Of a stretch of DNA of 9,380 nucleotides, positions 1 to 5,191 are shown one piece after another. Origin of the DNA: Actinomycetota bacterium (GTDB lineage Bacteria > Actinomycetota > Thermoleophilia > Gaiellales > Gaiellaceae); contig JAIBJP010000068.1 in NCBI GenBank assembly GCA_020029625.1, positions 1 to 9,380 on the forward strand. Reading direction: 5' to 3'. Position 1 is the first letter of the stretch. Each line of letters opens with the position of its first letter. The notes under the pieces were generated by a model. It was not told the DNA's origin, ran no database searches, and was given only the letters and a program-made list of their open reading frames with translations. The position numbers and the translations under genes were made by a program.

Positions 1-933
1 AACCTCGTCGCTTACGCGTGGGGGCTCGACAACCTCGGCCCGGGCGACATCGTCCTCGCCACCGAGATGGAGCACCACTCCAACTTCGTGCCCTGGCAGT
101 ACATCGCCGGACGCACCGGAGCCGAGTTCCTCGCGATCCCCGTGGATCACGAGGGCGAGCTGCAGCTCGACGAGCTCGACGCGTTGGCCGACCGAGGACG
201 CCTCAAGGTGCTCGCGCTCACGTACGTCTCCAACTCGCTGGGGACCGTCAACCCGGTCGACCGGCTGGCCTCCTGGGCGCACGAGCGCGGCGCGATCATC
301 GTCCTCGATGCCGCGCAGGCGGCTCCCCACAGGCCTGTCGACGTCCAGGCGCTCGGCTGCGACTTCGTCGGCTTCACGGGGCACAAGATGTGCGGCCCGA
401 CCGGGATCGGCGTCCTCTGGGGGCGCCGCGAGCTGCTCGAGCGCATGTCCCCTTTCGAGCTGGGCGGCCACATGATTCGTAAGGTCACGCTCGCGGAGAC
501 GACCTGGAACGAGCTTCCTCACAAGTTCGAGGCCGGCACGGCGCCGATCGCCGAGGCTGTGGGCCTCGGCGCGGCGATCGACTATGTGAGCGAGGTCGGT
601 CTCGACGCGATCGAGCGGTACGAACGGGAGCTCCTCGACTACGCGCTTCCGCGCCTGGCCGAGGTACCCGGTTTGAGGATCTTCGGCCCTCCCGCAGACG
701 GGCGCGCCGGGATCATCTCCTTCGAGCTGGGGGGCGTCCACCCGCACGACATCGCCCAGATTCTCGACTGGGACGGCGTCGCCGTCAGGGCCGGCCACCA
801 TTGCAACCAGCCGCTGATGAGTCGACTCGGCGTTCCGGCGACCACGCGCGCGAGCTTTTACCTCTACACGCTTCCTGAGGAGATCGACCGGCTGGTCGCA
901 GGGCTCCACAAGGTCAGGCAGACGTTCGCATGA
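1..933 (+). CDS. sufS: Cysteine desulfurase SufS, 5'-truncated by window edge
   Basis: PLP enzyme that removes sulfur from L-cysteine as a persulfide for Fe-S cluster assembly in the cytoplasm. The reading frame is open from base 1, so the start lies outside the window. The 310 visible residues compare with about 400-420 for the family, so roughly 100 N-terminal residues are missing. Visible signatures are TEMEHHSNFVPW, which is typical of the SufS/CsdA group, the Schiff-base lysine in GFTGHKMCGP (visible residue 129), and the active-site cysteine in RAGHHCNQPLM (visible residue 268), which matches RTGHHCAMPLM of E. coli SufS. The HHC context separates it from IscS/NifS. The last four bases overlap the sufU start (ATGA), indicating translational coupling. 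In SufU-type systems SufU accepts the persulfide sulfur in place of SufE. The assignment is secure. Confidence 0.96.
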   Translation, partial: NLVAYAWGLDNLGPGDIVLATEMEHHSNFVPWQYIAGRTGAEFLAIPVDHEGELQLDELDALADRGRLKVLALTYVSNSLGTVNPVDRLASWAHERGAIIVLDAAQAAPHRPVDVQALGCDFVGFTGHKMCGPTGIGVLWGRRELLERMSPFELGGHMIRKVTLAETTWNELPHKFEAGTAPIAEAVGLGAAIDYVSEVGLDAIERYERELLDYALPRLAEVPGLRIFGPPADGRAGIISFELGGVHPHDIAQILDWDGVAVRAGHHCNQPLMSRLGVPATTRASFYLYTLPEEIDRLVAGLHKVRQTFA

Positions 934-1361
934 GCGAACTCGACAACCTCTACCGCGAGGTAATCCTCGACCACTACAAGAACCCGCGCGGGCACGGTGT
1001 GATCGAGGGCGCCGACGTGGAGGCGGAGGGCATGAACCCCCTTTGCGGAGACGAGGTGTCCATCTTCGTCTCCTTCGACGGCGACAAGATCGAGGACGTC
1101 AAGTTCCGCGGCCGCGGCTGTGCCATCAGCCAGGCGGCCACGTCGATGCTGATGGAGATGGTGAAGGGCCGGACCGCACAGGAAGTGGCTGCGCTCGACC
1201 GGGAGGAGCTCCTCGAAGAGGTTGGGATCCCGCTCACGCCGATTCGGTTGAAGTGCGCCTTGCTCGGCCTCGGCGTTCTCAAGCTGGCCCTCCACAAGGG
1301 CAAGGGCACGCCTCTCCCCAACGAATGGGCGGGGCTCGCAGAGGACCTGGAGCTCCGCTAA
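930..1361 (+). CDS. sufU: SufU-like sulfur-transfer / Fe-S assembly protein
   Basis: 143 residues. In Gram-positive bacteria SufU is a zinc-dependent sulfurtransferase that accepts persulfide from SufS and passes it to the SufBCD scaffold. Conserved ligands are visible: Cys39 and Asp41 in NPLCGDEV, Cys64 in GRGCAISQAA and Cys109 in RLKCALL. Lysine rather than histidine precedes the third Cys, as in SufU and unlike IscU. The start is the ATG in the ATGA overlap with sufS. Oddity: Cys64 to Cys109 is 45 positions, close to IscU (43 in E. coli) and far from B. subtilis SufU (62). The insertion usually taken as a SufU hallmark is therefore absent. The place of the IscU LPPVK motif is taken by LTPIR. 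Pairing with SufS supports the SufU name, but a scaffold role as in IscU cannot be excluded. Confidence 0.92.
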   Translation: MSELDNLYREVILDHYKNPRGHGVIEGADVEAEGMNPLCGDEVSIFVSFDGDKIEDVKFRGRGCAISQAATSMLMEMVKGRTAQEVAALDREELLEEVGIPLTPIRLKCALLGLGVLKLALHKGKGTPLPNEWAGLAEDLELR

Positions 1362-1363
1362 GC

Positions 1364-1678
1364 GTGGCTGAGCTCACGGTGTGCCCGGTCGAGGAGCTGC
1401 CGCCCGGGGAGGTGAAGATCGTGCGCGCGGGCGAGCTCGCCATCGGCGTCTACAACCTCGGAGGCGAGTACTACGCGATCGAAGACCGCTGCTCCCACGA
1501 CGACGGGCCTCTGGCCGAGGGGGACTTCGATCCCGAGCGGAAGATTGTCGTCTGCCCCCGCCACGGGTCGGAGTTCGACCTGACGACGGGTCGTCCGCTT
1601 TCGCTACCCGCCTATCTTCCGGTGGACATCTTCGACGTCGTCGTCGAGGATGGTTTCATCCGCGTCAAAGTCCCCTAG
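1364..1678 (+). CDS. Small Rieske-type [2Fe-2S] ferredoxin
   Basis: 104-residue soluble protein with both Rieske cluster-binding boxes: CSHDDGPL (Cys-x-His) and CPRHGSEF (Cys-x-x-His). Together they give the two Cys and two His ligands of a Rieske [2Fe-2S] cluster. It has no signal peptide or membrane segment, so it is a cytoplasmic ferredoxin of the kind also found as the small NirD-like or dioxygenase ferredoxin subunit. The start chosen is GTG 1364, two bases after the sufU stop, with GGAG inside the sufU 3' end (1349-1352) as a likely ribosome binding site. Upstream in-frame ATGs lie deep within sufU. Being last or near last in a Suf operon suggests electron delivery to cluster assembly, or that it is simply a co-produced client. 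Which one is inference. Confidence 0.9.
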   Translation: MAELTVCPVEELPPGEVKIVRAGELAIGVYNLGGEYYAIEDRCSHDDGPLAEGDFDPERKIVVCPRHGSEFDLTTGRPLSLPAYLPVDIFDVVVEDGFIRVKVP

Positions 1679-1691
1679 AATCGCACCCCTG

Positions 1692-2021
1692 GTGGATTCA
1701 AGGCAGCAGCGGGTCGCGAAGAACGAAGCGCTCTTCCGTCGGGTGAACGAGCGCATCGAGGAGATCAACGAGACGCTCGCCGGCGACTCCGAGTCCGACT
1801 TCCTCTGCGAGTGCGGGAACGACGACTGCACTTCGCCGGTGAGCCTGACTCTCGCCGAGTACGAGGAGGTCCGCCGCGACCCCACTCACTTCCTGATCGC
1901 GCACGGCCACGAGGTCGTCGACGTCGAGAGGGTGATCCGGGAGACCGACCGTTACGCCGTCGTCAAGAAATTCGGCGGAGAGGCCAAGCGCATCGCCGTC
2001 GAGACCGATCCGCGCTCCTGA
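1692..2021 (+). CDS. Uncharacterised CxCx4C protein downstream of the Suf genes
   Basis: 109 residues from GTG 1692. I recognise no named family. The protein has an N-terminal, probably helical, charged segment (NEALFRRVNERIEEINETL), then FLCECGNDDC with cysteines at 39, 41 and 46. These are followed by a conserved-looking block (PVSLTLAEYEEVRRDPTHFLIAHGHE) and an acidic/basic tail. Three cysteines plus His71 and His73 could bind a metal or cluster, but that is inference. The alternative start ATG 1650 would overlap the Rieske gene by 29 bases, and its only GAGG directly abuts the codon, too close for use. GTG 1692 lies 13 bases after the previous stop but has no clear Shine-Dalgarno sequence. 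A TAGAAT hexamer (1676-1681) sits 10 bases before the GTG, so a leaderless start is possible. High-GC codon use matches its neighbours. Confidence 0.75.
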   Translation: MDSRQQRVAKNEALFRRVNERIEEINETLAGDSESDFLCECGNDDCTSPVSLTLAEYEEVRRDPTHFLIAHGHEVVDVERVIRETDRYAVVKKFGGEAKRIAVETDPRS

Positions 2022-2064
2022 CGCGCGGTGCTCGCCGAAGCCGTCCTCGACCGCGGTTTGGAGC

Positions 2065-2094
2065 TTTCCGTCGTCCTGAGTGAATCGTTATAGT
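2065..2094 (+). promoter_or_regulatory. Candidate promoter of an orphan RNA unit
   Basis: TATAGT at 2089-2094 is a near-consensus -10 box in an otherwise GC-rich stretch. A weak -35-like TTTCCG lies at 2065-2070, 18 bases upstream (3 of 6 consensus bases). Predicted transcription starts near base 2101, just before the extended Shine-Dalgarno sequence. No plus-strand gene lies downstream until 3890, so this promoter would serve only the short unit ending at the hairpin at 2252-2279. Confidence 0.5.
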
Positions 2095-2106
2095 CGGTCC
2101 ACCACG

Positions 2107-2121
2107 GAAAGGAGGTGGTCC
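2107..2121 (+). promoter_or_regulatory. Hyper-extended Shine-Dalgarno sequence
   Basis: GAAAGGAGGTGGTCC can pair over 15 consecutive positions with the conserved bacterial 16S rRNA 3' tail (GGATCACCTCCTTTC), with a single G-U wobble at base 2118. Ordinary sites pair over 4-7 bases. The GGAGG core ends 10 bases before TTG 2126. ACCAC at 2101-2105 can pair with GTGGT at 2115-2119, so the site could be partly masked in a free transcript. Confidence 0.65.
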
Positions 2122-2125
2122 GGAC

Positions 2126-2164
2126 TTGAGCAAATCTTCGGGCAGTGGAGGTAGTCGCAGGTAG
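2126..2164 (+). CDS. Possible 12-codon leader-like mini-ORF
   Basis: TTG start 10 bases after the extended Shine-Dalgarno core, reading MSKSSGSGGSRR and ending in TAG (2162-2164). Five of the 12 residues are serine. It uses codons that are scarce in the surrounding genes (AAA, TCT, AGT twice, GGA, AGG) and is about 54% GC by my count. This means either that it is not selected as an ordinary protein or that it is a leader peptide in which slow codons matter. The stop codon lies inside the 5' arm of the following stem, so a ribosome finishing here would disrupt that stem. No downstream gene on this strand could be attenuated. Translation is inferred only from the strong ribosome site. Confidence 0.35.
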   Translation: MSKSSGSGGSRR

Positions 2165-2251
2165 GGGCGTTGTCCCCAGGACCTACGGGGAATCGCCTAG
2201 CCAGCGTGGGGGACACGCAGCGCCCCTGCCAATCCAGGCGATCTACTGTCT

Positions 2252-2279
2252 TCCAGGGCGGCCGCAGGGCCGCCCTGGA
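2252..2279. terminator. Perfect 12-bp hairpin, probable bidirectional terminator
   Basis: TCCAGGGCGGCC (2252-2263), a GCAG loop, and the exact complement GGCCGCCCTGGA (2268-2279). It lies three bases beyond the minus-strand SDR stop (2283-2285) and at the end of the plus-strand orphan RNA, so it can end both transcripts. No T-tract follows on either strand. That is common for actinobacterial terminators but leaves the call less certain than a classical intrinsic terminator. Confidence 0.7.
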
Positions 2280-2282
2280 TGC

Positions 2283-3173
2283 TTAAGCGGCGACCGCGCG
2301 CCGTAGCTGGTCGTCGAGGGAGATGGGCTGGATGCCGAACGCGGCGACTGTGGGCCCGATATCGGTGATGTTGTCCTCGTATTCGAGTATCGCGAGTGCG
2401 CCTTTCGCTCCCTTCAGCTTGGGAACGACCTGGGCGGCCGTGGCCCCCGCCGCCGCCAACGCGCCCGGGACCCGCACCTGGAGGCGACGCTTCCCCAGCA
2501 CGCGACGAATGCGGTCGTACAGCTCGTCCCAGGACACCTGATCCGGCCCACCGAGCTCGAACGTGCCGGTACGAGCGCCGCCGTCCTCGACGGCGGCGGC
2601 GAAGAACGCAGCCACGTCGTCCACCCAGATCGGCTGCATCCGCTTCGAGCCTGGAACGGGCATGACGGGCGAATAGCGCGCCAGTCGCAGAAGGCCCGGG
2701 AGCAGGCCGCCGTCGCGGCCGAAGATGAAGCTCGGCCGGAAGATGGCGTGGTCGATGCCCGACTCCCGCACCGCCTGCTCGGTCGCCCACTTGCCGCGGA
2801 GATAAGGAGCCAGGTTCTGCGTCTCTTCCCTCGCTCCCAGGGCGCTCATGGCGACGAAGCGCTTCACACCGGCGTCCTTCGCGGCCTCAACAAGGTCTCT
2901 GGCTCCTTGCACCATGACCCGCTGGACCGCTTCGTCGCCGCTGAAGGGCGCCAGCGCGACCAGGTGCACGACGGTGTCGCAGCCCTCGATAGCCCGGCGG
3001 AGGCTGTCGGCGTCGGTCATGTCCCCCTGGACGATCTCGGAGCCCCAGGCTTCCAGGCGCTTCTGTTTCTCCGGTCGCCGGGCCAGGACGCGAACGGGAC
3101 GGTCTTCCTGCCGGAGCACGTGAACGACGTGCGGTCCCACGAAACCCGTTCCGCCGGTGACCAGGACCGTCAT
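2283..3173 (-). CDS. Atypical-SDR NAD(P)-binding protein (epimerase / NDUFA9-like)
   Basis: 296 residues. The N-terminus MTVLVTGGTGFVG carries the Rossmann GxxGxxG dinucleotide-binding loop (residues 7-13). GDMTDADSL (50-58) and VVHLVALAP (68-76) match the cofactor-adenine and beta-4 regions of atypical short-chain dehydrogenases. A YxxxK pair is present at Tyr124/Lys128 (PYLRGK), and FRPSFIFG and the PIWVDDVA box (181-188) are typical of the NDUFA9-like/epimerase group. The substrate cannot be named; quinone-related, sugar-nucleotide or oxidoreductase-assembly roles are all possible. The start is ATG 3173, whose ATGA overlaps the dcd stop, with AAGGAA upstream as a possible ribosome site. 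It is the second gene of a dcd-SDR operon and ends next to the hairpin at 2252-2279. Confidence 0.87.
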   Translation of the reverse strand: MTVLVTGGTGFVGPHVVHVLRQEDRPVRVLARRPEKQKRLEAWGSEIVQGDMTDADSLRRAIEGCDTVVHLVALAPFSGDEAVQRVMVQGARDLVEAAKDAGVKRFVAMSALGAREETQNLAPYLRGKWATEQAVRESGIDHAIFRPSFIFGRDGGLLPGLLRLARYSPVMPVPGSKRMQPIWVDDVAAFFAAAVEDGGARTGTFELGGPDQVSWDELYDRIRRVLGKRRLQVRVPGALAAAGATAAQVVPKLKGAKGALAILEYEDNITDIGPTVAAFGIQPISLDDQLRRAVAA

Positions 3174-3862
3174 TCGAAGTTCCTTCGCGACGTGCCGTCT
3201 TCGACGGCAGATCGCTCGGGGCTTTCCCGCTCCGCAGCAAGGTCGTCTCGCGACGTGCCGCCTTCGGCGGCCGGTCCCGCCCCACCTTTCTGCTCCGCAG
3301 AAAAGTTCTTCCAGTAGCGACTCGGAGTTGGACCCGCCTGACCCTGGTACTTGGAGCCCAGCGCAGCGGCTCCGTACGGCCGCTCGGCCGGCTCGGAGAG
3401 TTGCATGAAGGAGAGCTGGCCGATCTTCATCCCGACGTAGATCGTGATCGGGAGGTTGGCCACGTTCGACAGCTCGAGCGTCACGTGACCGTCCCAGCCG
3501 GGATCGATGAACCCCGCCGTCGAGTGAATGAGGAGACCCAGGCGCCCGAGCGAGCTCTTGCCTTCCAGGCGGGCGACGAGGTCGTCGGGGAGCGTGATGC
3601 GCTCGAGAGTCGACCCGAGGACGAACTCGCCCGGGTGGAGGATGAACGGCTGCTCCGAGTCTCCCACCTCGACGAGCTCGGTCAGGTCCTCCATCGGCTC
3701 CTTGACGTCGATGAAGGGGTAACGGGAGTTGCGGAAGACCCGAAAGAGGCGGTCGACGCGAACGTCCACGCTGGACGGCTGAACGAGCTCCTCGTCGAAG
3801 GGGTCGATCGCGATGCGGCCCTCTTCGATCAGGCGGCGGATGGTGCGATCGGACAGGACCAT
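3170..3862 (-). CDS. dcd: dCTP deaminase, probably dUMP-forming, with C-terminal repeat extension
   Basis: Deaminates dCTP toward dUMP/dUTP for thymidylate synthesis in the cytoplasm. 230 residues, starting at MVLSDRTIRRLIEEG. LEGKSSLGRLGL (99-110) corresponds to the E. coli RSSLAR active-site segment. HSTAGFIDPGWDGHVTLELSNVANLPI (113-139) includes the catalytic Glu130. GSKYQGQAGPTPSRYWKNF (169-187) is the usual family C-terminus. The closest resemblance I recall is the mycobacterial bifunctional deaminase/diphosphatase, so the dUMP-forming activity is likely but inferred. The family normally ends near residue 190. Here about 43 further residues, rich in Glu, Arg, Ser and Gly, form two 21-residue repeats (AEGGTSRDDL and VEDGTSRRNF) encoded by tandem DNA repeats. 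It starts 27 bases from divergent gabT and overlaps the SDR start by ATGA. Confidence 0.94.
   Translation of the reverse strand: MVLSDRTIRRLIEEGRIAIDPFDEELVQPSSVDVRVDRLFRVFRNSRYPFIDVKEPMEDLTELVEVGDSEQPFILHPGEFVLGSTLERITLPDDLVARLEGKSSLGRLGLLIHSTAGFIDPGWDGHVTLELSNVANLPITIYVGMKIGQLSFMQLSEPAERPYGAAALGSKYQGQAGPTPSRYWKNFSAEQKGGAGPAAEGGTSRDDLAAERESPERSAVEDGTSRRNFE
3186..3311. repeat. Two tandem 63-bp repeats with conserved hairpins
   Basis: Unit 1 (3186-3248) and unit 2 (3249-3311) align without gaps, about 44 of 63 bases identical by hand count. Both begin CGCGACGTGCCG, and both contain GCTCCGCAG at the same offset (3229-3237 and 3292-3300). Each carries a hairpin with a TTC loop: TGCCGTC/GACGGCA in unit 1 (3193-3209) and GCCGCC/GGCGGC in unit 2 (3257-3271). 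The stems differ by a compensatory T-A to C-G change. The 63-base period preserves the dcd frame, so each unit adds 21 residues to Dcd. Confidence 0.75.
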
Positions 3863-3873
3863 GGCAGCCGCAA

Positions 3874-3881
3874 GATATAAG
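3874..3881. promoter_or_regulatory. Shared A/T-rich -10 region between divergent dcd and gabT
   Basis: GATATAAG is the only A/T-rich patch in the 27-base gap. On the plus strand TATAAG (3876-3881) lies 8 bases before ATG 3890, placing transcription initiation at or within a few bases of the gabT start codon. On the minus strand TATATC (3879-3874) lies 11 bases before the dcd start at 3862. The two -10 candidates overlap, so RNA polymerase could fire in only one direction at a time. No convincing -35 box is seen on either side. Neither gene has room for a standard Shine-Dalgarno sequence downstream of these boxes. Confidence 0.55.
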
Positions 3882-3889
3882 CTCGCCGC

Positions 3890-5173
3890 ATGGCCACGAC
3901 CAGGACAATCGAGCTCAAGACCGACATTCCGGGCCCGCGGAGCCGCGAGATCCTCGACCGCAAGGCACGCGTGATCGCGGAGCCCCTCTCCATCTACCTG
4001 CCGATCGTGATCGCCGAGGCACGCGGGGCCACGATCACGGACGTCGACGGGAACACGTTCATCGATTTCACGGGCGGCGTCGGCTGCCTGAACGTCGGGC
4101 ACTCGAATCCGCGAGTCATCGAGGCGGCTCGTGAGCAGATCGAGCGCTTCACGCACACCGATTTCACGATCGTCCCCTACGAGAACTACGTCGCGCTGGC
4201 CGAACGCCTGCTCGAGCTCGTTCCCATCTCGGGAGAGACGCGCGCCGCCTTCTTCAACTCTGGTGCCGAGGCGATCGAGAACTCGGTCAAGTTCGCTCGC
4301 TCGTACACGAAGCGGCCGGCGGTCGTCGCCTTCGACGGCGGCTTCCACGGACGCACCCTGCTCGCGCTGAGCCTCACCTCCAAGACGCATCCGTACAAGG
4401 CCGGCCTCGGGCCGTTCGCTCCGGAGGTCTACCGTGTGCCGTTTAACGACCTGGACGAGCTGGAGCGTGCCTTCAAGACGCGCGTGGCCGCCGAGGAAGT
4501 GGCGGCGATCGTGTTCGAGCCGGTGCAGGGCGAGAGTGGCTTCATCCCTGCCGACCCCGATTTCGTCCGGGGTCTGCGCCGGATCTGCGACGAGAACGGA
4601 ATCGTGCTCGTGGCCGACGAGGTGCAGACGGGCTTTTGCCGCACCGGGCGTGTCTTCGCGATGGAGCATTTCGACGTCGAGCCGGACCTGATGGCTCTCG
4701 CCAAGTCGATTGCCGCGGGCATCCCCCTCTCCGGCGTCGTCGGCCGCGCGGAGATCATGGACGCGCCCGGCGACAGCGCTGTGGGTGGCACCTACGTGGG
4801 AAACCCCGTGGCCATCGCGGCCGCGCACGCCGTATTGGACTCGATTGCCGAAGACCGCCTCGCGGACCGAGCGGAGCAGATCGGAGAGACGATCCGCGGA
4901 CGCATGGAGAGCTGGCGTGAGCGTTTCGACGCGGTCTCCGAGGTCCGCGGGCTGGGCGCGATGCTCGCGATCGAGCTCGAGCAGGACGGCAAGCCGGCCC
5001 CAGACCTCGCTACCCAGGTCGTCGAGGCCGCCGTGAGGCGGGGCCTGCTGATGCTCAAGGCGGGCCTCAACGGAAATTGCATTCGCGTGCTCGTCCCGCT
5101 CGTCATCGCCGAGGCCGAGCTCGAAGAGGCGCTCGCTGCCTGGGAAGAGGCGCTCGAAGAGACCGCCGCGTAG
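3890..5173 (+). CDS. gabT: Class III PLP aminotransferase, GABA transaminase-like
   Basis: 427 residues, a full-length class III (omega) aminotransferase. It transfers an amino group from 4-aminobutyrate or a similar omega-amino acid to 2-oxoglutarate in the cytoplasm. Motifs in order: FIDFTGGVGCLNVGHSNP near the N-terminus; FFNSGAEAIENSVKFAR for PLP phosphate binding; AFDGGFHGRTLLALSLT; IVFEPVQGESGF; VLVADEVQTGFCRTGRVFAMEH with the PLP-ring aspartate; and ALAKSIAAGIPLSGVVGR with Schiff-base Lys272 (E. coli GabT Lys268). The conserved C-terminal NCIRVLVPLVI is present. The start ATG 3890 follows the divergent TATAAG box so closely that a leaderless mRNA is likely. The substrate is not fixed by sequence alone; 5-aminovalerate or a related omega-amino acid is possible. 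A Ser/Thr kinase gene follows 30 bases downstream. Confidence 0.9.
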   Translation: MATTRTIELKTDIPGPRSREILDRKARVIAEPLSIYLPIVIAEARGATITDVDGNTFIDFTGGVGCLNVGHSNPRVIEAAREQIERFTHTDFTIVPYENYVALAERLLELVPISGETRAAFFNSGAEAIENSVKFARSYTKRPAVVAFDGGFHGRTLLALSLTSKTHPYKAGLGPFAPEVYRVPFNDLDELERAFKTRVAAEEVAAIVFEPVQGESGFIPADPDFVRGLRRICDENGIVLVADEVQTGFCRTGRVFAMEHFDVEPDLMALAKSIAAGIPLSGVVGRAEIMDAPGDSAVGGTYVGNPVAIAAAHAVLDSIAEDRLADRAEQIGETIRGRMESWRERFDAVSEVRGLGAMLAIELEQDGKPAPDLATQVVEAAVRRGLLMLKAGLNGNCIRVLVPLVIAEAELEEALAAWEEALEETAA

Positions 5174-5191
5174 AGCGCGCTTGGACGGGGC

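Larger units (their letters stand above)
2101..2279 (+). ncRNA. Candidate structured orphan RNA
   Basis: Predicted transcript of about 180 nt, from the TATAGT promoter to the 2252-2279 hairpin. Pairings seen by eye: 2160-2169 with 2221-2230 (10 bp, one G-U); 2171-2177 (TGTCCCC) with 2209-2215 (GGGGACA), stacked inside it; and ATCGCCT (2192-2198) in the enclosed loop with AGGCGAT (2236-2242) beyond the stem, which would form an H-type pseudoknot. A competing local hairpin, 2164-2167 with 2174-2177, is mutually exclusive with the long stem. No signature of tmRNA, RNase P, SRP or 6S RNA was recognised. It could be a dual-function small mRNA, a ribosome-binding regulatory RNA or an orphaned leader. 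The pairings are directly visible; expression and function are inference. Confidence 0.5.

Noticed and set aside
1650..1691. Longer N-terminus (ATG 1650) for the CxCx4C protein
   Set aside because: It would overlap the Rieske gene by 29 bases, its only GAGG directly touches the ATG, and the extra residues look like out-of-frame Rieske sequence.
2028..2093. 21-codon GTG ORF between the CxCx4C gene and the orphan RNA
   Set aside because: Codon use is coding-like, but there is no ribosome site, it is very short, and its stop overlaps the -10 box. It may be decayed coding sequence and cannot be supported as a gene.
2101..2279. tmRNA, RNase P, SRP or 6S RNA identity for the structured region
   Set aside because: None of their conserved sequence signatures are present, and it has a standard ribosome site and start instead.
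2576..2598. 10-bp inverted repeat with CTC loop inside the SDR gene
   Set aside because: It encodes ordinary SDR sequence (AVEDGGA) in GC-rich codons. With no second copy or conserved tail, it is probably incidental.
3174..3908. N-terminal extension of the SDR through the dcd region
   Set aside because: The upstream in-frame sequence is the shadow frame of dcd, and homology begins at MTVLVTGGTGFVG with an ATGA overlap.
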